The position numbers and the translations under genes are program-made. A stretch of DNA of 64,000 nt from Halichondria panicea (taxonomy: Eukaryota; Porifera; Demospongiae; Suberitida; Halichondriidae). The stretch lies in NCBI RefSeq assembly GCF_963675165.1, contig NC_087390.1, forward strand, positions 2,618,001 through 2,682,000, in the 5' to 3' direction. The notes beneath the pieces were generated by a model. The model was given only the letters and a program-made list of their open reading frames with translations. It was not told the origin of the DNA and searched no databases. Positions 36,042 through 46,930 of the stretch are shown here, piece after piece. Numbering within the stretch: position 1 is the stretch's first letter; each line of letters begins with the position of its first letter.

Positions 36042-36610
36042 GTACGGTATAGCCAAAACAGAGTCAGTAAACATGCAATATTGATGGTTAAAAATGCACT
36101 ATACATAACAACGTACATTCCACGGAATTATGTCTAGGCAACAACATTTTTATATGCTCAGGTATTCGCTCTTTTTTAGCGAATACCTGAGCAACCACAG
36201 CAACCACAGCACACGCCCAGATACAATCAATACCAGGCGTTCAATTGGAGACGGATCGGCCTGGGATCGAGGCTAGTGTACCCCTAGTAGCTTTCCTGAT
36301 TTACACAAGCTGTAGCCCAGAGTCACCAGTCCCTTTTCTCCCGCCCCCGTCCAATCAGAGAAAAGGGAGTGGCTTGCGGTCTAGGTGAGATCCAGAGGAG
36401 GGTTTTGCTCAATCTGGCTGATGCTACAAGCTCTCCCCTACAGCATGTATGCAGGAACGATCACATTTGCTGCTCATCAGCCCTGTCTTCTGTCTTCTTG
36501 CTACTCATAGCCAGCCACCCTCGGTATAGCCTCGATTCAAGCCCGGTGGCCTAGTTTCGAGGCCTGGTCATATACATGACGTCAACCGTAACACAGATGG
36601 TTTCATCCGG
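36042..36610. other. 3' flank of the TERT fragment; hairpin at 36156-36193; start of a split MITE
   Basis: A near-perfect short hairpin (GCTCAGGTATTCGCT, then AGCGAATACCTGAGC). No TERT exon for motifs B' to E is found. From about 36585 the sequence (CACAGATGGTTTCATCCGG) resembles the interior of the CATAGATAG-type MITE and resumes beyond the LINE at about 38431. Confidence 0.6.
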
Positions 36611-36615
36611 TTCTA

Positions 36616-38430
36616 TTTTTTTTTTTTTTTTTTTTTTTTATTAAACAAATTTATGCATACAGCAAAGGTAACAGAAAATAGCAGAATAGTAGCTAATCCA
36701 AATCAGTTACCTACACAAAAAACAATACACAACAACCTACAACAGAACATGTAAATTACACTTAATTAATCTACATGCAGTAACTGATTTTTAAAGAATG
36801 CAAAAGATATACCATCTGTGTCAAAACCTAGTTTATTCCAGGCTGTTATAGTATCTGCGAAGAATGAAAATTTGAAATTATTAGATGACGCGAATGGGAC
36901 CGAAAGCTGTGTAGTGTTCAAATGTCTTAATTGGTAAAGCTGGACTCTAATGGTGAACGGAAGATTGGGATAGGATATGTCCCCTGATATCATCTTGAAG
37001 AGTAGGCAGAGTCTGACTATGCTCCGACGCATAGCTAGCGTTTTTATGTTGCACATGGTTAGCAGTGTCTCATAATTCTCATCCCATTTCTTGGTGCACA
37101 CTTTTAGGGCAAACTTCTGGGTGTCCTCCAGTAACTTGATGTCCTTAGCCAAGTGGGGACTCCAGACAGCAGAGGCGTATTCTAAATGAGGTCTAATTAG
37201 TGATTTGTATAATTTTGAGGTAGAGTCAGGTTTCGAGTATTTGTAAAAGCTCCTGTGGAGCATGCCAATAAGTTTTCTCGATTTATTACATGTAGAAGTA
37301 ATATGCTTGGTCCAGGAGAAATCACTTGAGAAGTTGACGCCAAGGTATTTGAAAACATCTACCCTTGAGAGAGAAAAATTGTCGTCAATAGTAAGAGTGG
37401 AGTTCGGAAGTGTGGGTGAGTGTTTCCTAGAGAAGGTCATGTAGCAACATTTTTGAACGTTTAACTTCAAGTGATTGTGGGATATCCAGTAGCAGAGTGA
37501 GTTCACATCATCCTGGAGTTTTGAGTAGTCAGATTGTGAACTGATTGACCTGTAGAGCGCGATGTCGTCAGCATACGTTGCTATGCTGCTCGATGACACA
37601 CAGTTGGCAGCCTTATCAATATAGATTAGGAAGAGTAGAGGGCCAAGAATTGACCCCTGAGGGACTCCTGAAATCACAGGTAGGAGGCTTGATTCTACAC
37701 CATCAAGAACAACCAGCTGGAGCCTTCCCGATAGATAGCTTTCAATCCATTTGGTGATGAATGGGTTTAATCCAATTTGTTTTAGTTTATTTAGCAAAGG
37801 AAGGTGAGGGACTGAGTCAAAGGCCTTGCTGAGATCGAAAAACACAGAACACATCTCTTTCCCCCCATCCAGGGATTCAAGGCAGTCGTGTGAAAAAGAT
37901 ATGAGGGCTGCAGTTGTGGATTTCCCTGCAGTGAATCCCCATTGTTGAGAGGACAGGGGAGAGTTAGTATTGAGGTAGGTTGTCATGACGCTCAGTATGT
38001 GCCTCTCCAGAATTTTGCTGATGACAGGCAGAATAGATATTGGTCTATAGTTTGCAGGATTTTCTCTGTCACCAGACTTTGGGATTGGGACCACACGAGC
38101 GAACTTCCAGTCTCTGGGAACCTTACCAGTTTTGATAGAGAGATTGAAAAGTTTGGAGAGGCTGGGGGTTATAGAACGTGCAGTGTTTTTTAGCATTAGA
38201 GCTGAGATGCCGTCCGCTCCAGTTGATTTTTTTACATCCAGCGTAGTGAGAAGTGGAAGAAGTGTATCCTCTGAGCAAAGGAAGTCATCAGGTAAATTAG
38301 ACAGAGTATTAGTGTCAAACAGGCTGTTTCCTGGTAGATTGCCAGAGTGGTTGTTGAAGTTTTTGAAGAACTGTTCATTGAGAATGTTTGCTTTAGCTCG
38401 GCTATTTGTCACAGTGCCAGACAGTGCGTT
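36616..38430 (-). mobile_element. CR1/Jockey-group LINE, 5'-truncated, with open RT frame
   Basis: A 548-codon open frame (38412-36766, minus) covers a complete LINE reverse transcriptase and C-terminus. In order: KSTGADGISALMLK, ARVVPIPKSGDRENPANYRP, QWGFTAGKSTTAAL, FFDLSKAFDSVPH, ISGVPQGSILGPLLFLIYID, catalytic ATYADDIAL, LNVQKC, and DVFKYLGVNF. The frame has no proper ATG and no endonuclease domain, so it is 5'-truncated. The 3' end is a 27-nt poly(A) (T run 36616-36642), overlapping AATAAA. With no frame break it is much younger than the LINE at 26-27.5 kb. It lies inside a CATAGATAG-type MITE. Confidence 0.9.
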
Positions 38431-38538
38431 TCCAATCCTCTCCCTCCTCTATCTATGCATATACGTACACTTGTTTTGCATTCTGTATTCATTATCACAC
38501 AGGGGTTGGTTCCTTAAGAGTGTATTGAGACGTTTGCA

Positions 38539-38703
38539 GTGGCGGATCTAGGATTCTTGAAAGGGGGGTTCCAGGGTAAAAACGACACACAGCCTCCCAC
38601 TCACTTCTTTCTCAAAGGGGGGTTCAATCATAGATACTATAAATTACTTTATAGTATCTATGGTTCAATTGAACCCAAAGAACCCCCTCTGGATCCGCCA
38701 CTG
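38539..38703. mobile_element. MITE with CAGTGGCGGATCTAG ends
   Basis: GCAGTGGCGGATCTAGGATT at the left and CTGGATCCGCCACTG at the right; the interior palindrome includes ATAGATACTATAAATT. Same family as the TERT-exon insertion at 35119-35346. Confidence 0.8.
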
Positions 38704-38717
38704 GTTTCGTCCCACTA

Positions 38718-38760
38718 GAGCTGTGGGGGGTTGAAGTACAACAGGAGGTGTTCTACCAGG
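38718..38760 (+). pseudogene. Small duplicate of TERT exon sequence
   Basis: GAAGTACAACAGGAGGTGTT with flanking GTGGGGGGTT and CTACC closely resembles 30676-30712 of the TERT exon encoding YNRRVFYYH. Only about 40 bp; could be the edge of a larger eroded copy. Confidence 0.45.
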
Positions 38761-39059
38761 TTTGTGGTTTCCATGAGTTTGTCCATAGATAGTAGAGGAA
38801 AGGGATAGGAAACACAGGGATTTCACGCGGACCATGCGTGTCGCACCGGAAATTGACAGGAAGTTAATTTAATGGGAGAAGATTGGGGGAAAAGCTGCTT
38901 ATCAACTACTTAGCTATGAGGTGCCAAATGAGTCAAAATGAATTTGCCTAGGTCTCCGCACAAACTTTGCTAGGACCTCCTATATGCTATATAGGAGGTC
39001 CTATATACTATATAGGAACTCTTGTATAGTATAATTATAGGACCTCCTGCGATGATGAA

Positions 39060-40015
39060 GTGGACACTATTGTGAGAGAAATAATTGATCGATTCCCTAC
39101 CGCAGGGGAAGTTATGTTAGCTGGATATCTGAAGTCACAAAGTGTTAGCATACAACGACGTCGCCTTCGAGAAAGCATTCATCGGATACGAGGACATAGC
39201 ACTACTTCTCGAAGAATTCAGAGGCGGGTTTATAATGTCCCAGGTCCTAACTACCTATGGCATGCAGATGGGCACCATAAACTAATTAGGTATAGACTAG
39301 TAATTCACGGTGCAATAGACGGATTTTCTCGTCTAGTTACTTTTCTAAAGTGCTCGGACAATAATCGTGCTGAAACAGTTTACAACCTTTTTATGCCAGC
39401 GATTAGGGAATATGGATGTCCACTAAGACTGCGTACAGATAAAGGAGGAGAAAATGTAGATATGTGGAGGCACATGGTCGCTATTAGAGGTGAAGACACA
39501 AATGCTTATATTGCTGGTAGTAGTGTCCATAATTGTCGGATAGAACGATTGTGGAGAGATGTGAGATCAAGTGTTGTATCTACATATGCTACTGTGTTCA
39601 AGCAGTTGGAAATTAGTGGTGTTTTGGATGTGGAAAATGATACTGATCTTTTTTGTCTTCAATACGTTTTTATCCCAAGAATAAATAAATCACTCGATGC
39701 TTTCCGTGAGGGCTGGAACCACCACTCCTTGTCAACAGAAGGAAACTGGTCTCCAATACAACTGTATATACGGCTTTCTCAATTGGAAACCCTTTGTTTG
39801 ATCTAAATGTTGATCCAAACCAGTATGGGGCCGAGGAAGATGATGTTGAAGAGGGGAATGAATTAGTGGATGTACCCCAGACCAAAAATCCCCTTTCAGA
39901 TCTCGAGTTATTTTCTTTGTTTTTGTCTGTAAACCCCCTTCAGCAGTCACATTCTTTTGGTGCCGATTTATACATGAACACTTTGCTTACAGTGGGACAA
40001 TTTTTAAGTCAATAG
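39060..40015 (+). pseudogene. Integrase-core transposase of the nested transposon, frame-broken near its C-terminus
   Basis: An open frame 39060-39806 (248 codons, no ATG at its start) reads FPTAGEVML, SIQRRRLRESIHRI (helix-turn-helix-like), then a DDE integrase core: WHADGHHK (first D about residue 70), LRTDKGGENVDMW (D about 127), HNCRIERLWRD (E about 162). The second D and the E are 35 positions apart, as in retroviral-type integrases. The frame ends at 39806, but an overlapping frame (39794-40015) continues GNPLFDLNVDPNQYGAEEDD with an acidic tail, as expected for the C-terminus, so there is a +2/-1 shift near 39780. The 5' end lies just inside the left TIR, with no good ATG. Confidence 0.75.
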
Positions 40016-40119
40016 TATTATTTATAGTAAGGGTATATTATAATTATACTTGTTCGTAATTTAATTCGCACTCATGGATGCATGCATATAATAATTACAA
40101 TTATTATACATGCAGTTTT

Positions 40120-40650
40120 TATAATAATTAGAAGGAGTTCCTAGTATAATAGCAGATCCTATTATATAGGAGTTCCTATTTCTTATATAGCATATAGGAG
40201 ATCCTATATAGTATTTATAGGACCTTCTATATAGCATAATTATAGGAGGTCCTATAATAGTATTATAAGAGTTCCTACATAGCATATAGGAGATCCTATA
40301 ATATAGAGTTCCTTATATATAGGACCTCCTACATATAATATAGTCTCATGAATCAGCCGCACCTCTCGGACACCGAGAGGTGCGGCTGATTCATGAGACT
40401 ACTACATATATAGCATATAGGAGGTCCTATATTATAGTATATATAAGAGTTCCTATATAGCATAAATTATAGGAGATCCTATATAGTATATAAGAGTTCC
40501 TATATAGCATATAAGAGATCCTATATAGCATATAGGAGATCCTATTATAGTATATAAGAGTTCCTATATAGCATATAGGAGATCCTATATAGTATATAAG
40601 AGTTCCTATATAGTATATAGGACCTCCTATATAGCATATAGGAGGTCCTA
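40120..40650. repeat. Palindromic satellite inside the right end of the nested transposon
   Basis: More than ten imperfect units alternating GAGTTCCTATATAGCATATA and GGAGATCCTATATAGTATAT. The same motif is present in one or two copies in the left TIR (38985-39045), so the array looks like an expansion of subterminal sequence. Very rich in self-complementary blocks. Confidence 0.9.
40342..40400. mobile_element. 59-bp perfect-palindrome MITE
   Basis: AGTCTCATGAATCAGCCGCA followed by CCTCTCGG, a 3-nt centre, and the exact reverse complement ending TTCATGAGACT. The same ends bound 46021-46554 and, in diverged form, 44213-44307. It interrupts the satellite. Confidence 0.9.
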
Positions 40651-42487
40651 GCAAAGTTTGTGCGGAGACCTAGGCAAATTCATTTTGACTCATTTGGCAC
40701 CTCATACTTAGCTATACATGTAGTTGCTCTGGTTGCTGCTGTACATCTGAATGACTGGCACTTTTCTCTTTGCAAATACTTGAGTGGAGATTACACATTC
40801 TCAACAAACCTTGAAAATAACAAGGCATGCATTTACAAAAAAATTAAATCTAGGAACTCGATAATTATTTATACTTTATGGTACTAGTACTAGGCATTGT
40901 TCATTATTATAGACTGCTTCATAACATTATGACTTTCACACAATCACACAATTTTGATGTTTACATAAAAATGTTTACAAACACAAAACATAATTTTTAT
41001 GCTGAGCCAATTCTTAGCTAAATACATGTAAAACAGTGTAACATGGAGCTCTGATGATCAAATAAATTAGGTAAATGATGTAAACCATACATTTACTATG
41101 GATAATGTACATACAGACTAGCTCTGCCAGTGCTTACTGCAGTTTTCTTCACCTTCTTCTCTTTTGTCTTTGCATCTGGCTCGCAATCAATCGCAATCAA
41201 TACTTGCGGAATGCAACACGCATGGTGTCAGAATTCTCTAGGGCAATACATTGGTCACCTGAGATGTTTCCAATCCCTCCCCTCTACTATCTATGGTTTG
41301 TCTAAGCTAATGTACTTGTGTGGTTTTCATTGCATTTACTGTATGAATTCGATAAGTTGCCTTCTTGGAATTTCTATTGTACAACAGAGGGCCTCCAATT
41401 AATCTTAGTTCGGAGATGTTCGCATTTACCGAACCCTCTAATGAGCGGCCTCCTTACATTAGATTATTGTTTTCTTACCATTTGCTTGTGTGCTCTTACT
41501 TGTTTGTTTACTTAAAGCAGTTGTTTACTTTTAAAAACTAACCCCTCCCCCATCCCCCTTGCAGTGTGGCCTGAGCATCAAGGCCACACCCTTATCCCTC
41601 ATGATGCCGGACCCGCGTGGCAAGTCGTACCTGATCAACGTATTTCACACTCCAGGCTGTGTGAACTTCTCCGATGAGGTGACAGCTGCCTTCAGGCTCT
41701 GTGATGGTTTCGTACTGTTTGTGGATGCTTCAGAAGGGGTGAGTGCTCTCATGTTTGTGTACATGTATAGATTGATTTTAGATTATGCTCACTATGTGAT
41801 GCAATAAAATTATAATTGTTCTGCTCAATATTATGCCAGCTGAGCAGAACAATATTACATCACGTAGTTAGCACGTACAGCAGGAGCCTATTCACATGTG
41901 ACTATACTATATCATCCTAGAAATGCACTGCAACAAACCTTACAGTAGTTGCTCATCTAATTCCACAAATAAAATGTTTGAGTATAAAAGGAATAAGCAT
42001 GAAGCATATAATGTAATTCCTGTTCATTTTGATCATCTTGTATATGTACAGGTAATGTTGCTATAGTAACGTGTCACATTATATATAGTGCTATATCTGG
42101 GTTTGAAACTCTAGGCTAGAGCCAAAGTTAGCCCACATGATCTAATATGCTTGTCACAAATGGTGCATGCAATCTGATTGGTCACTGCACGAGAAGTCCA
42201 TTATTTTACTTGTAGCTATAGACCTATCTTTGTCAGATGTCTTCCAAGTAGGTCTATATTGATGCAAGCAAAGTGGATAGCGGCCAAATGGAATAGATTA
42301 CAGTCATACGAGGAGTGCAGACAAAAAATATTGATTGAGGAAGTCACAATGTCATTAACCTTTTGTAATAACTTTTGAACAACTTCCCAACAAGGAATAT
42401 AAAAGTCATGCACATATAGCCGACAGAGTCCCATGGATTTCACAACTCGTAAACAGAAACTATGGCAACCTCAATTCAAACAGGATA

Positions 42488-42888
42488 TAATGACTTCGAG
42501 GTGGGTAGAGAGTAGAGGGGACTACAGTGACAGTACAATTAACATCATAATAATTATTTACATCAGTATGTGGTGCAAAAGACAGGCATTGATTGGCCAT
42601 GATCGTTGCTAAAAAAGAGGCCGGCCTGTTGCATGAAACAGCTAAGTGCAGCTTTGCAGCTCTTTCTCACTATTATAGCTAGCTTTCTAGTGCAGAACTA
42701 ATTACTATAGTAAGTAGAGTAGAAACACTCTATGGACAATTTTTACTACGCACTATTTTTAAAGGCTGCACTGGCACAAATTTGTATCCAAGAAACGCGA
42801 CTAAATACCTATAGAAGCTCTTACTTTATCCTTGACACTGGAGCAATCTATATATACACAGCATCACAGAGAGAGACACCCATCCACC

Positions 42889-42949
<61 letters not shown>

Positions 42950-42985
42950 GCACACTACTATAAATGTGTGCATTTCTCACTGAAT
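42488..42985. repeat. GCCTCGGTG-family repeat, diverged copy with (CA)n
   Basis: Family body sequence (GCAGCTTTGCAGCTCTTTCT, TACTATAGTAAGTAGAGTAG) ending in a CA repeat of about 27 dinucleotides (42897-42950). Both terminal GCCTCGGTG blocks are eroded. Confidence 0.6.
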
Positions 42986-44212
42986 AGGACTACATACCAC
43001 ACCTTTGTTATGCACAATGTCTAAACTACAGCAGCTGTTGATGACTCTGGGCACCAGCAATAAAGCAACATTCGCTTTAACTCTTGTGTATAAAATAGCC
43101 CACACCCAGTTATGTATCAATTAAGCCATTGTATATCTAAATGCATTTACATGATCATAACACCTCCTTTGGTACAGTAGAAGGCATCGTATTACTTAAT
43201 GCTATTTCGTATACGTTATACTTACCTACTACTAACCAACACGTACCAACCTACATGCATGTATCATGTACACGACCCGTCTTTTGCTATTTTTGATTGC
43301 AACCTTGCTTCCTTGTTCTCTCAGGTTGGTCGTCTATGGATCTCTGAGGCCAACTATCAGGTTGAGATCAGTCGAGTGCCGGCTGGTAACTGGGTGCTCT
43401 TAGAGGGAGTGGACCAGACCATCACCAAGACAGCCATCATCACACAGATCAACGACTCAGAGGACGTGAGTGGGTGTATGGTTGGTTCAGTGGATTTTGG
43501 CCCCTCTATATAAGACTTGATCTGAGCACATGCCATGATAGTTGTTAGGGTTAGGGGTCTCTTGGTATAGATCTTGCTATTTGTATTGTTAAGTTTCTGG
43601 GAAAAAACATTTGTGGGAGTGACTTAGGAACAGACTTAACTTAACTGTCCAATTGACATGAACAGGCTATGATAAACATGCATGCATGCCTTAAGTTCAG
43701 TGATCAGTGACTTCCTGTAAATGTCGATTTTTGAGTCTTGGTTGTACTCGCAAGATTTTTGTTGATACTTCAATTTGTTCACTGTCCCATGCACTAGTCT
43801 TTGCAACATCAACAAACAGCGTTGAGGGTTGAGCGCTCCATAAGACCAGTTGGTTCAAAGCATTCCATATAAGGAATGCTGAACCCAACTCTATTGTTAT
43901 GTTGGAAAGATTCTGCAAAACCCTATAACGGTACACGTATGTTGTCAAATAAATACGCCATGTATATACGTGTATACATATCCATTTCTTGTGCAAATTA
44001 TGCAAATATTTTACTTGCTGCATCACTTGAGGGTTTACTAATTATGACCGTTTAATGACATTCTAGGCCAAATACGTTTTTTGCCGGCTCAGTAGTAGAA
44101 TACGACTGGATCTAGCTTGTATGGCTATTATGTGCTGATAGGATTAGGTCTAGTAACCATCACAGACACCAAACACAACTACTTGTCAACAGATTCAACA
44201 GCATTGAAACAT

Positions 44213-44307
44213 TGTCTCATGAATCAACCGCCCTCTATAATATAGACTTATGATAGACTTATGATTAGACCGCCCTACTTTTAGAGGGGGTATAATTTAT
44301 GAGACTA
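44213..44307. mobile_element. AGTCTCATGAATCAGCC-family MITE, short
   Basis: TGTCTCATGAATCAACCGCC at the left and GGTATAATTTATGAGACTAG at the right; about 95 bp. Confidence 0.6.
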
Positions 44308-44471
44308 GCAGAAGTACTGTAGACGCTACTGCTGAGTCAGTAAAAAACGAAAAGCAATTTGGCCTAGAATGTCATTAACAGGTCAAAATTAGCAAGTGAT
44401 GTCCGACCTCCTCTGAGGTGACAGCTGCCTTCAGGCTCTGTGATGGTCTCGTACTGTTTGTAGACTCAACA

Positions 44472-44776
44472 ATAGTGGCGTAGCCAGGGGGTGGCAAAGG
44501 GGACAAATGCCCCCCCTTTTTCTGGATCTCTACTACTCAGCTCAGGTTTATAGTGTAGCTGATTATCTTGCTGAGCACTCCCTTTCTTCCAGATCTTGCT
44601 GCAGTTAGCTAGCTAGTAGGCAAGCAAAACAATTTAGTCTCTAAACTGTGACTATTCTGGTCTAAATCTAAAGACGTCACAATTAAGAGGCGTGGCTTCC
44701 GGTCAAAATTTCGGCGCTGCGCGGCTGATGAGTTTTGCCCCCTCTTCCAAAAAATCCTGGCTACGCTCCTGAACGT
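44472..44776. mobile_element. MITE with GTGGCGTAGCCAGG ends
   Basis: GTGGCGTAGCCAGGGGGTGG at the left; AATCCTGGCTACGCTCCTGA at the right. Related to 29690-30285. It directly follows an EFTUD2 G-domain fragment. Confidence 0.75.
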
Positions 44777-45026
44777 GGTGTTTTTCCCTTTATAATTGTA
44801 TGGCCTGCACTAATCATCCCCACACTAGACACAGAGAGATTGTTAAAACGCAGTTTAAAAGAGACTGGCTGCTGCATCAGCGATGTAGAGCAATGAATGA
44901 AGTGCAAATTGCTGAAAAAGAAATTAATGTACGTAACAATCACATAACTTATGCTCAGTATTATTAATACAGGAGCGTCTGTTACATTTAGTTTGTGGAT
45001 GCAAATGAAGTTTATTGTCAATGAAT

Positions 45027-45400
45027 TTATCTTATTACTGCTATTTCAAGTCCTTTAAGCACCATGACTCCACTGGAGAAGGAGTTAGTTTCTTGCTCGG
45101 AGGTGTGTCCATCTTGCACATCAATTAGTGCAGTATCTTGCAGTGTTGTAGCTGCAGTTTCTTGCACTAATGTGTTTGGATGAGCGATCATTTTGCAGTT
45201 TAGAGGCAGTTTCATTCTAAATTTCACTATTTCTGAATCAGCTGTTAGCAACACAACATTTTGCACATTTCCATGGTGAGCATTGTCCTGCAGTGAGCTC
45301 TCTTGCACTAGCTGGCCTAGAAACAGTCTTCTTTGCTGCAATATTTCTCTCACTATCCATCTTTTCTGTAGTGATTTCTTGGTTAGTCTAAGTTTTATAG
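45027..45400 (-). repeat. Repeated small ORF, family 2, copy b
   Basis: 108-codon minus-strand frame closely related to that at 15978-16303 (shared VQESSLQDNAH, KLPLNCKMIAHPNTLVQETA, SSGVMVLKGLEIAV). Its start is not the MDSERN ATG of copy a: a frame difference moves the opening to MREILQQRRLFLG. The 5' flank is also shared. Confidence 0.4.
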
Positions 45401-46020
45401 CTAAGCTTGTGTTGACTCTTTATGTATTTACGCACTTCCTGTAGCATATTACAATCATGTAATTGAATTCAGCCGTTAGCCGTTCATTGTGTACGAAGAT
45501 AGTTTTGTCATTTCCTAAACAGAAGCCTGCTACCAAAGTCTAGTGAGCTTTTGTTTAGGAATGACACTATTGCATTAACTGTACTGTGCAAGTCATGTTA
45601 GTTTGCCAAGCGACTTTGGGGGACAAAGTAAGTTCTTGAAACTCTACGATTCTTGAAACTGTACAGTACAAAAAGTACTCCAGTAAGTGTGTATTAATAC
45701 TTTACCCCACCCCCCTCCGTACAGACGTACATTCACTCGTAAGCCCCCCAGTGTGGATGCTGCCCACAGAATTGTCGAGTTCCTATTGGAGCCACTCTAT
45801 AAAATATTCGCTCATACAGTGGAGATGTGGACACTATGTACACTACCACCGGTGACTAAAAGAAACCTAATATACTGACAATTGTTGTTGTGGACAACCC
45901 ACATGCATGTACATGTGTACTGTATGCACTATTATTGCAAATTTATTATTTATTATTTATGGATACGGTACAGGCTTAACCACAACCCTCACAGAATGCA
46001 GATTAGATAACTAACCACCA

Positions 46021-46554
46021 AGTCTCATGAATCAGCCGCCCTGGGAGAGTCCGTCTGAGCACTTTAGTCTGAACTTTTTTGGCCAGGTCGGAATTCCGAC
46101 CTGACCAATCAGATCAAGGATTGACAAAATTAAAGGAAATAAAGAATGACAAGAAGCGTATGCGTTCTCTACAGTAGGACGCATTTTATAGCTAGCGCTA
46201 TACGCCTATAGTCAGCCTAACTGTTGGCTACTGTTAGCCAAGTCAAGGAGCTATAGTAAGTTGAGTTGACTACACTAGTGCTGTGCAACCTTTTTCTTGT
46301 TCTTTTAGCAACATTCTTGCAGCAAGTCAAACAAAAATTCATAGCTGCTAGTCAAGCGTTCGCGGTTGACCTTTTGCATGCGTTGGACGTAATTGAATTC
46401 TTCTGGTTTTGACACTGACGTAATAACAATTAACATTCCATTGTGGAATGACCTCTCAGTACTCAGACTGACTCTCCAAGGCAGGCTGATTCTCCATTGT
46501 GGAATGACCTCTAGACTAAAATGCTCAGACTGAGGCAGGCTGATTCATGAGACT
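46021..46554. mobile_element. 534-bp MITE, AGTCTCATGAATCAGCC family, 11-bp TSD
   Basis: Ends AGTCTCATGAATCAGCCGCC and GCTGATTCATGAGACT, flanked by ACTAACCACCA on both sides (46010-46020 and 46555-46565). The duplication length would suit a Mutator-like element, but the flanking DNA is itself a tandem repeat, so the TSD length is uncertain. Confidence 0.75.
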
Positions 46555-46930
46555 ACTAACCACCAAGTCCATGTGTGTGTGTGCAGCCATATACAGATAA
46601 TGGAGAAAAAAGCGTGTTGGTAAACTATGTACCCACATGCATGATTGTACATGTGTACTGTATGCACTATTATTGCATTTCCATGGATACCGTACAGGCT
46701 TAACCACAACCCTCACAGAATGCAGATTAGACAACTAACCACCCAGTCCCAGTCCATGTGTGTGTGTGCAGCCATATACAGCTTCTGTGCAGATTAGACA
46801 ACTAACCACCAAGTCCATGTGTGTGTGTGCAGCCATATACAGCTTCTGCGCAGATTAGACAACTAACTTAACCACCAAGTCCACCTGTGTGTGTGCAGCC
46901 ATATACAGCTTCTGTGAGGGTTGTGGTTAG
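46555..46930. repeat. About 60-bp tandem repeat
   Basis: Repeated unit GATTAGACAACTAACCACCA, then AGTCC.TGTGTGTGTG and CAGCCATATACAGCTTCTG, in three to four copies. The related unit upstream of 46021 suggests that the MITE inserted into this array. Confidence 0.85.

Larger units (their letters stand above)
38916..40705 (+). mobile_element. 1790-bp integrase-type (DDE) DNA transposon with long exact TIRs
   Basis: Flanked by the direct repeat ACTTAGCT (38908-38915, 40706-40713). The terminal inverted repeats start ATGAGGTGCCAAATGAGTCA and stay identical for at least 105 bp by eye, passing GCCTAGGTCTCCGCACAAAC into the palindromic GGACCTCCTATATGC block. It encodes an rve-type integrase protein (39060-40015). 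Eukaryotic transposons with such integrases include the IS3EU and Ginger groups; I cannot assign the superfamily, and an 8-bp target duplication is not what I would expect for IS3EU. Confidence 0.85.
38784..41296. mobile_element. Outer MITE (CATAGATAGTAGAG ends) carrying a nested transposon
   Basis: Left end CCATAGATAGTAGAGGAAAG at 38783; right end CCCTCCCCTCTACTATCTATGG ends at about 41296. The nested element 38916-40705 accounts for most of the length; the remainder (about 720 bp) is similar in size to related copies at 33128-33672 and 55682-56243. Confidence 0.75.

Noticed and set aside
40061-40654. Tyr/Ile/Gly-repeat ORFs on the minus strand (YYIGTLIYY type)
   Set aside because: Translation of the transposon-derived satellite; no independent evidence of coding.
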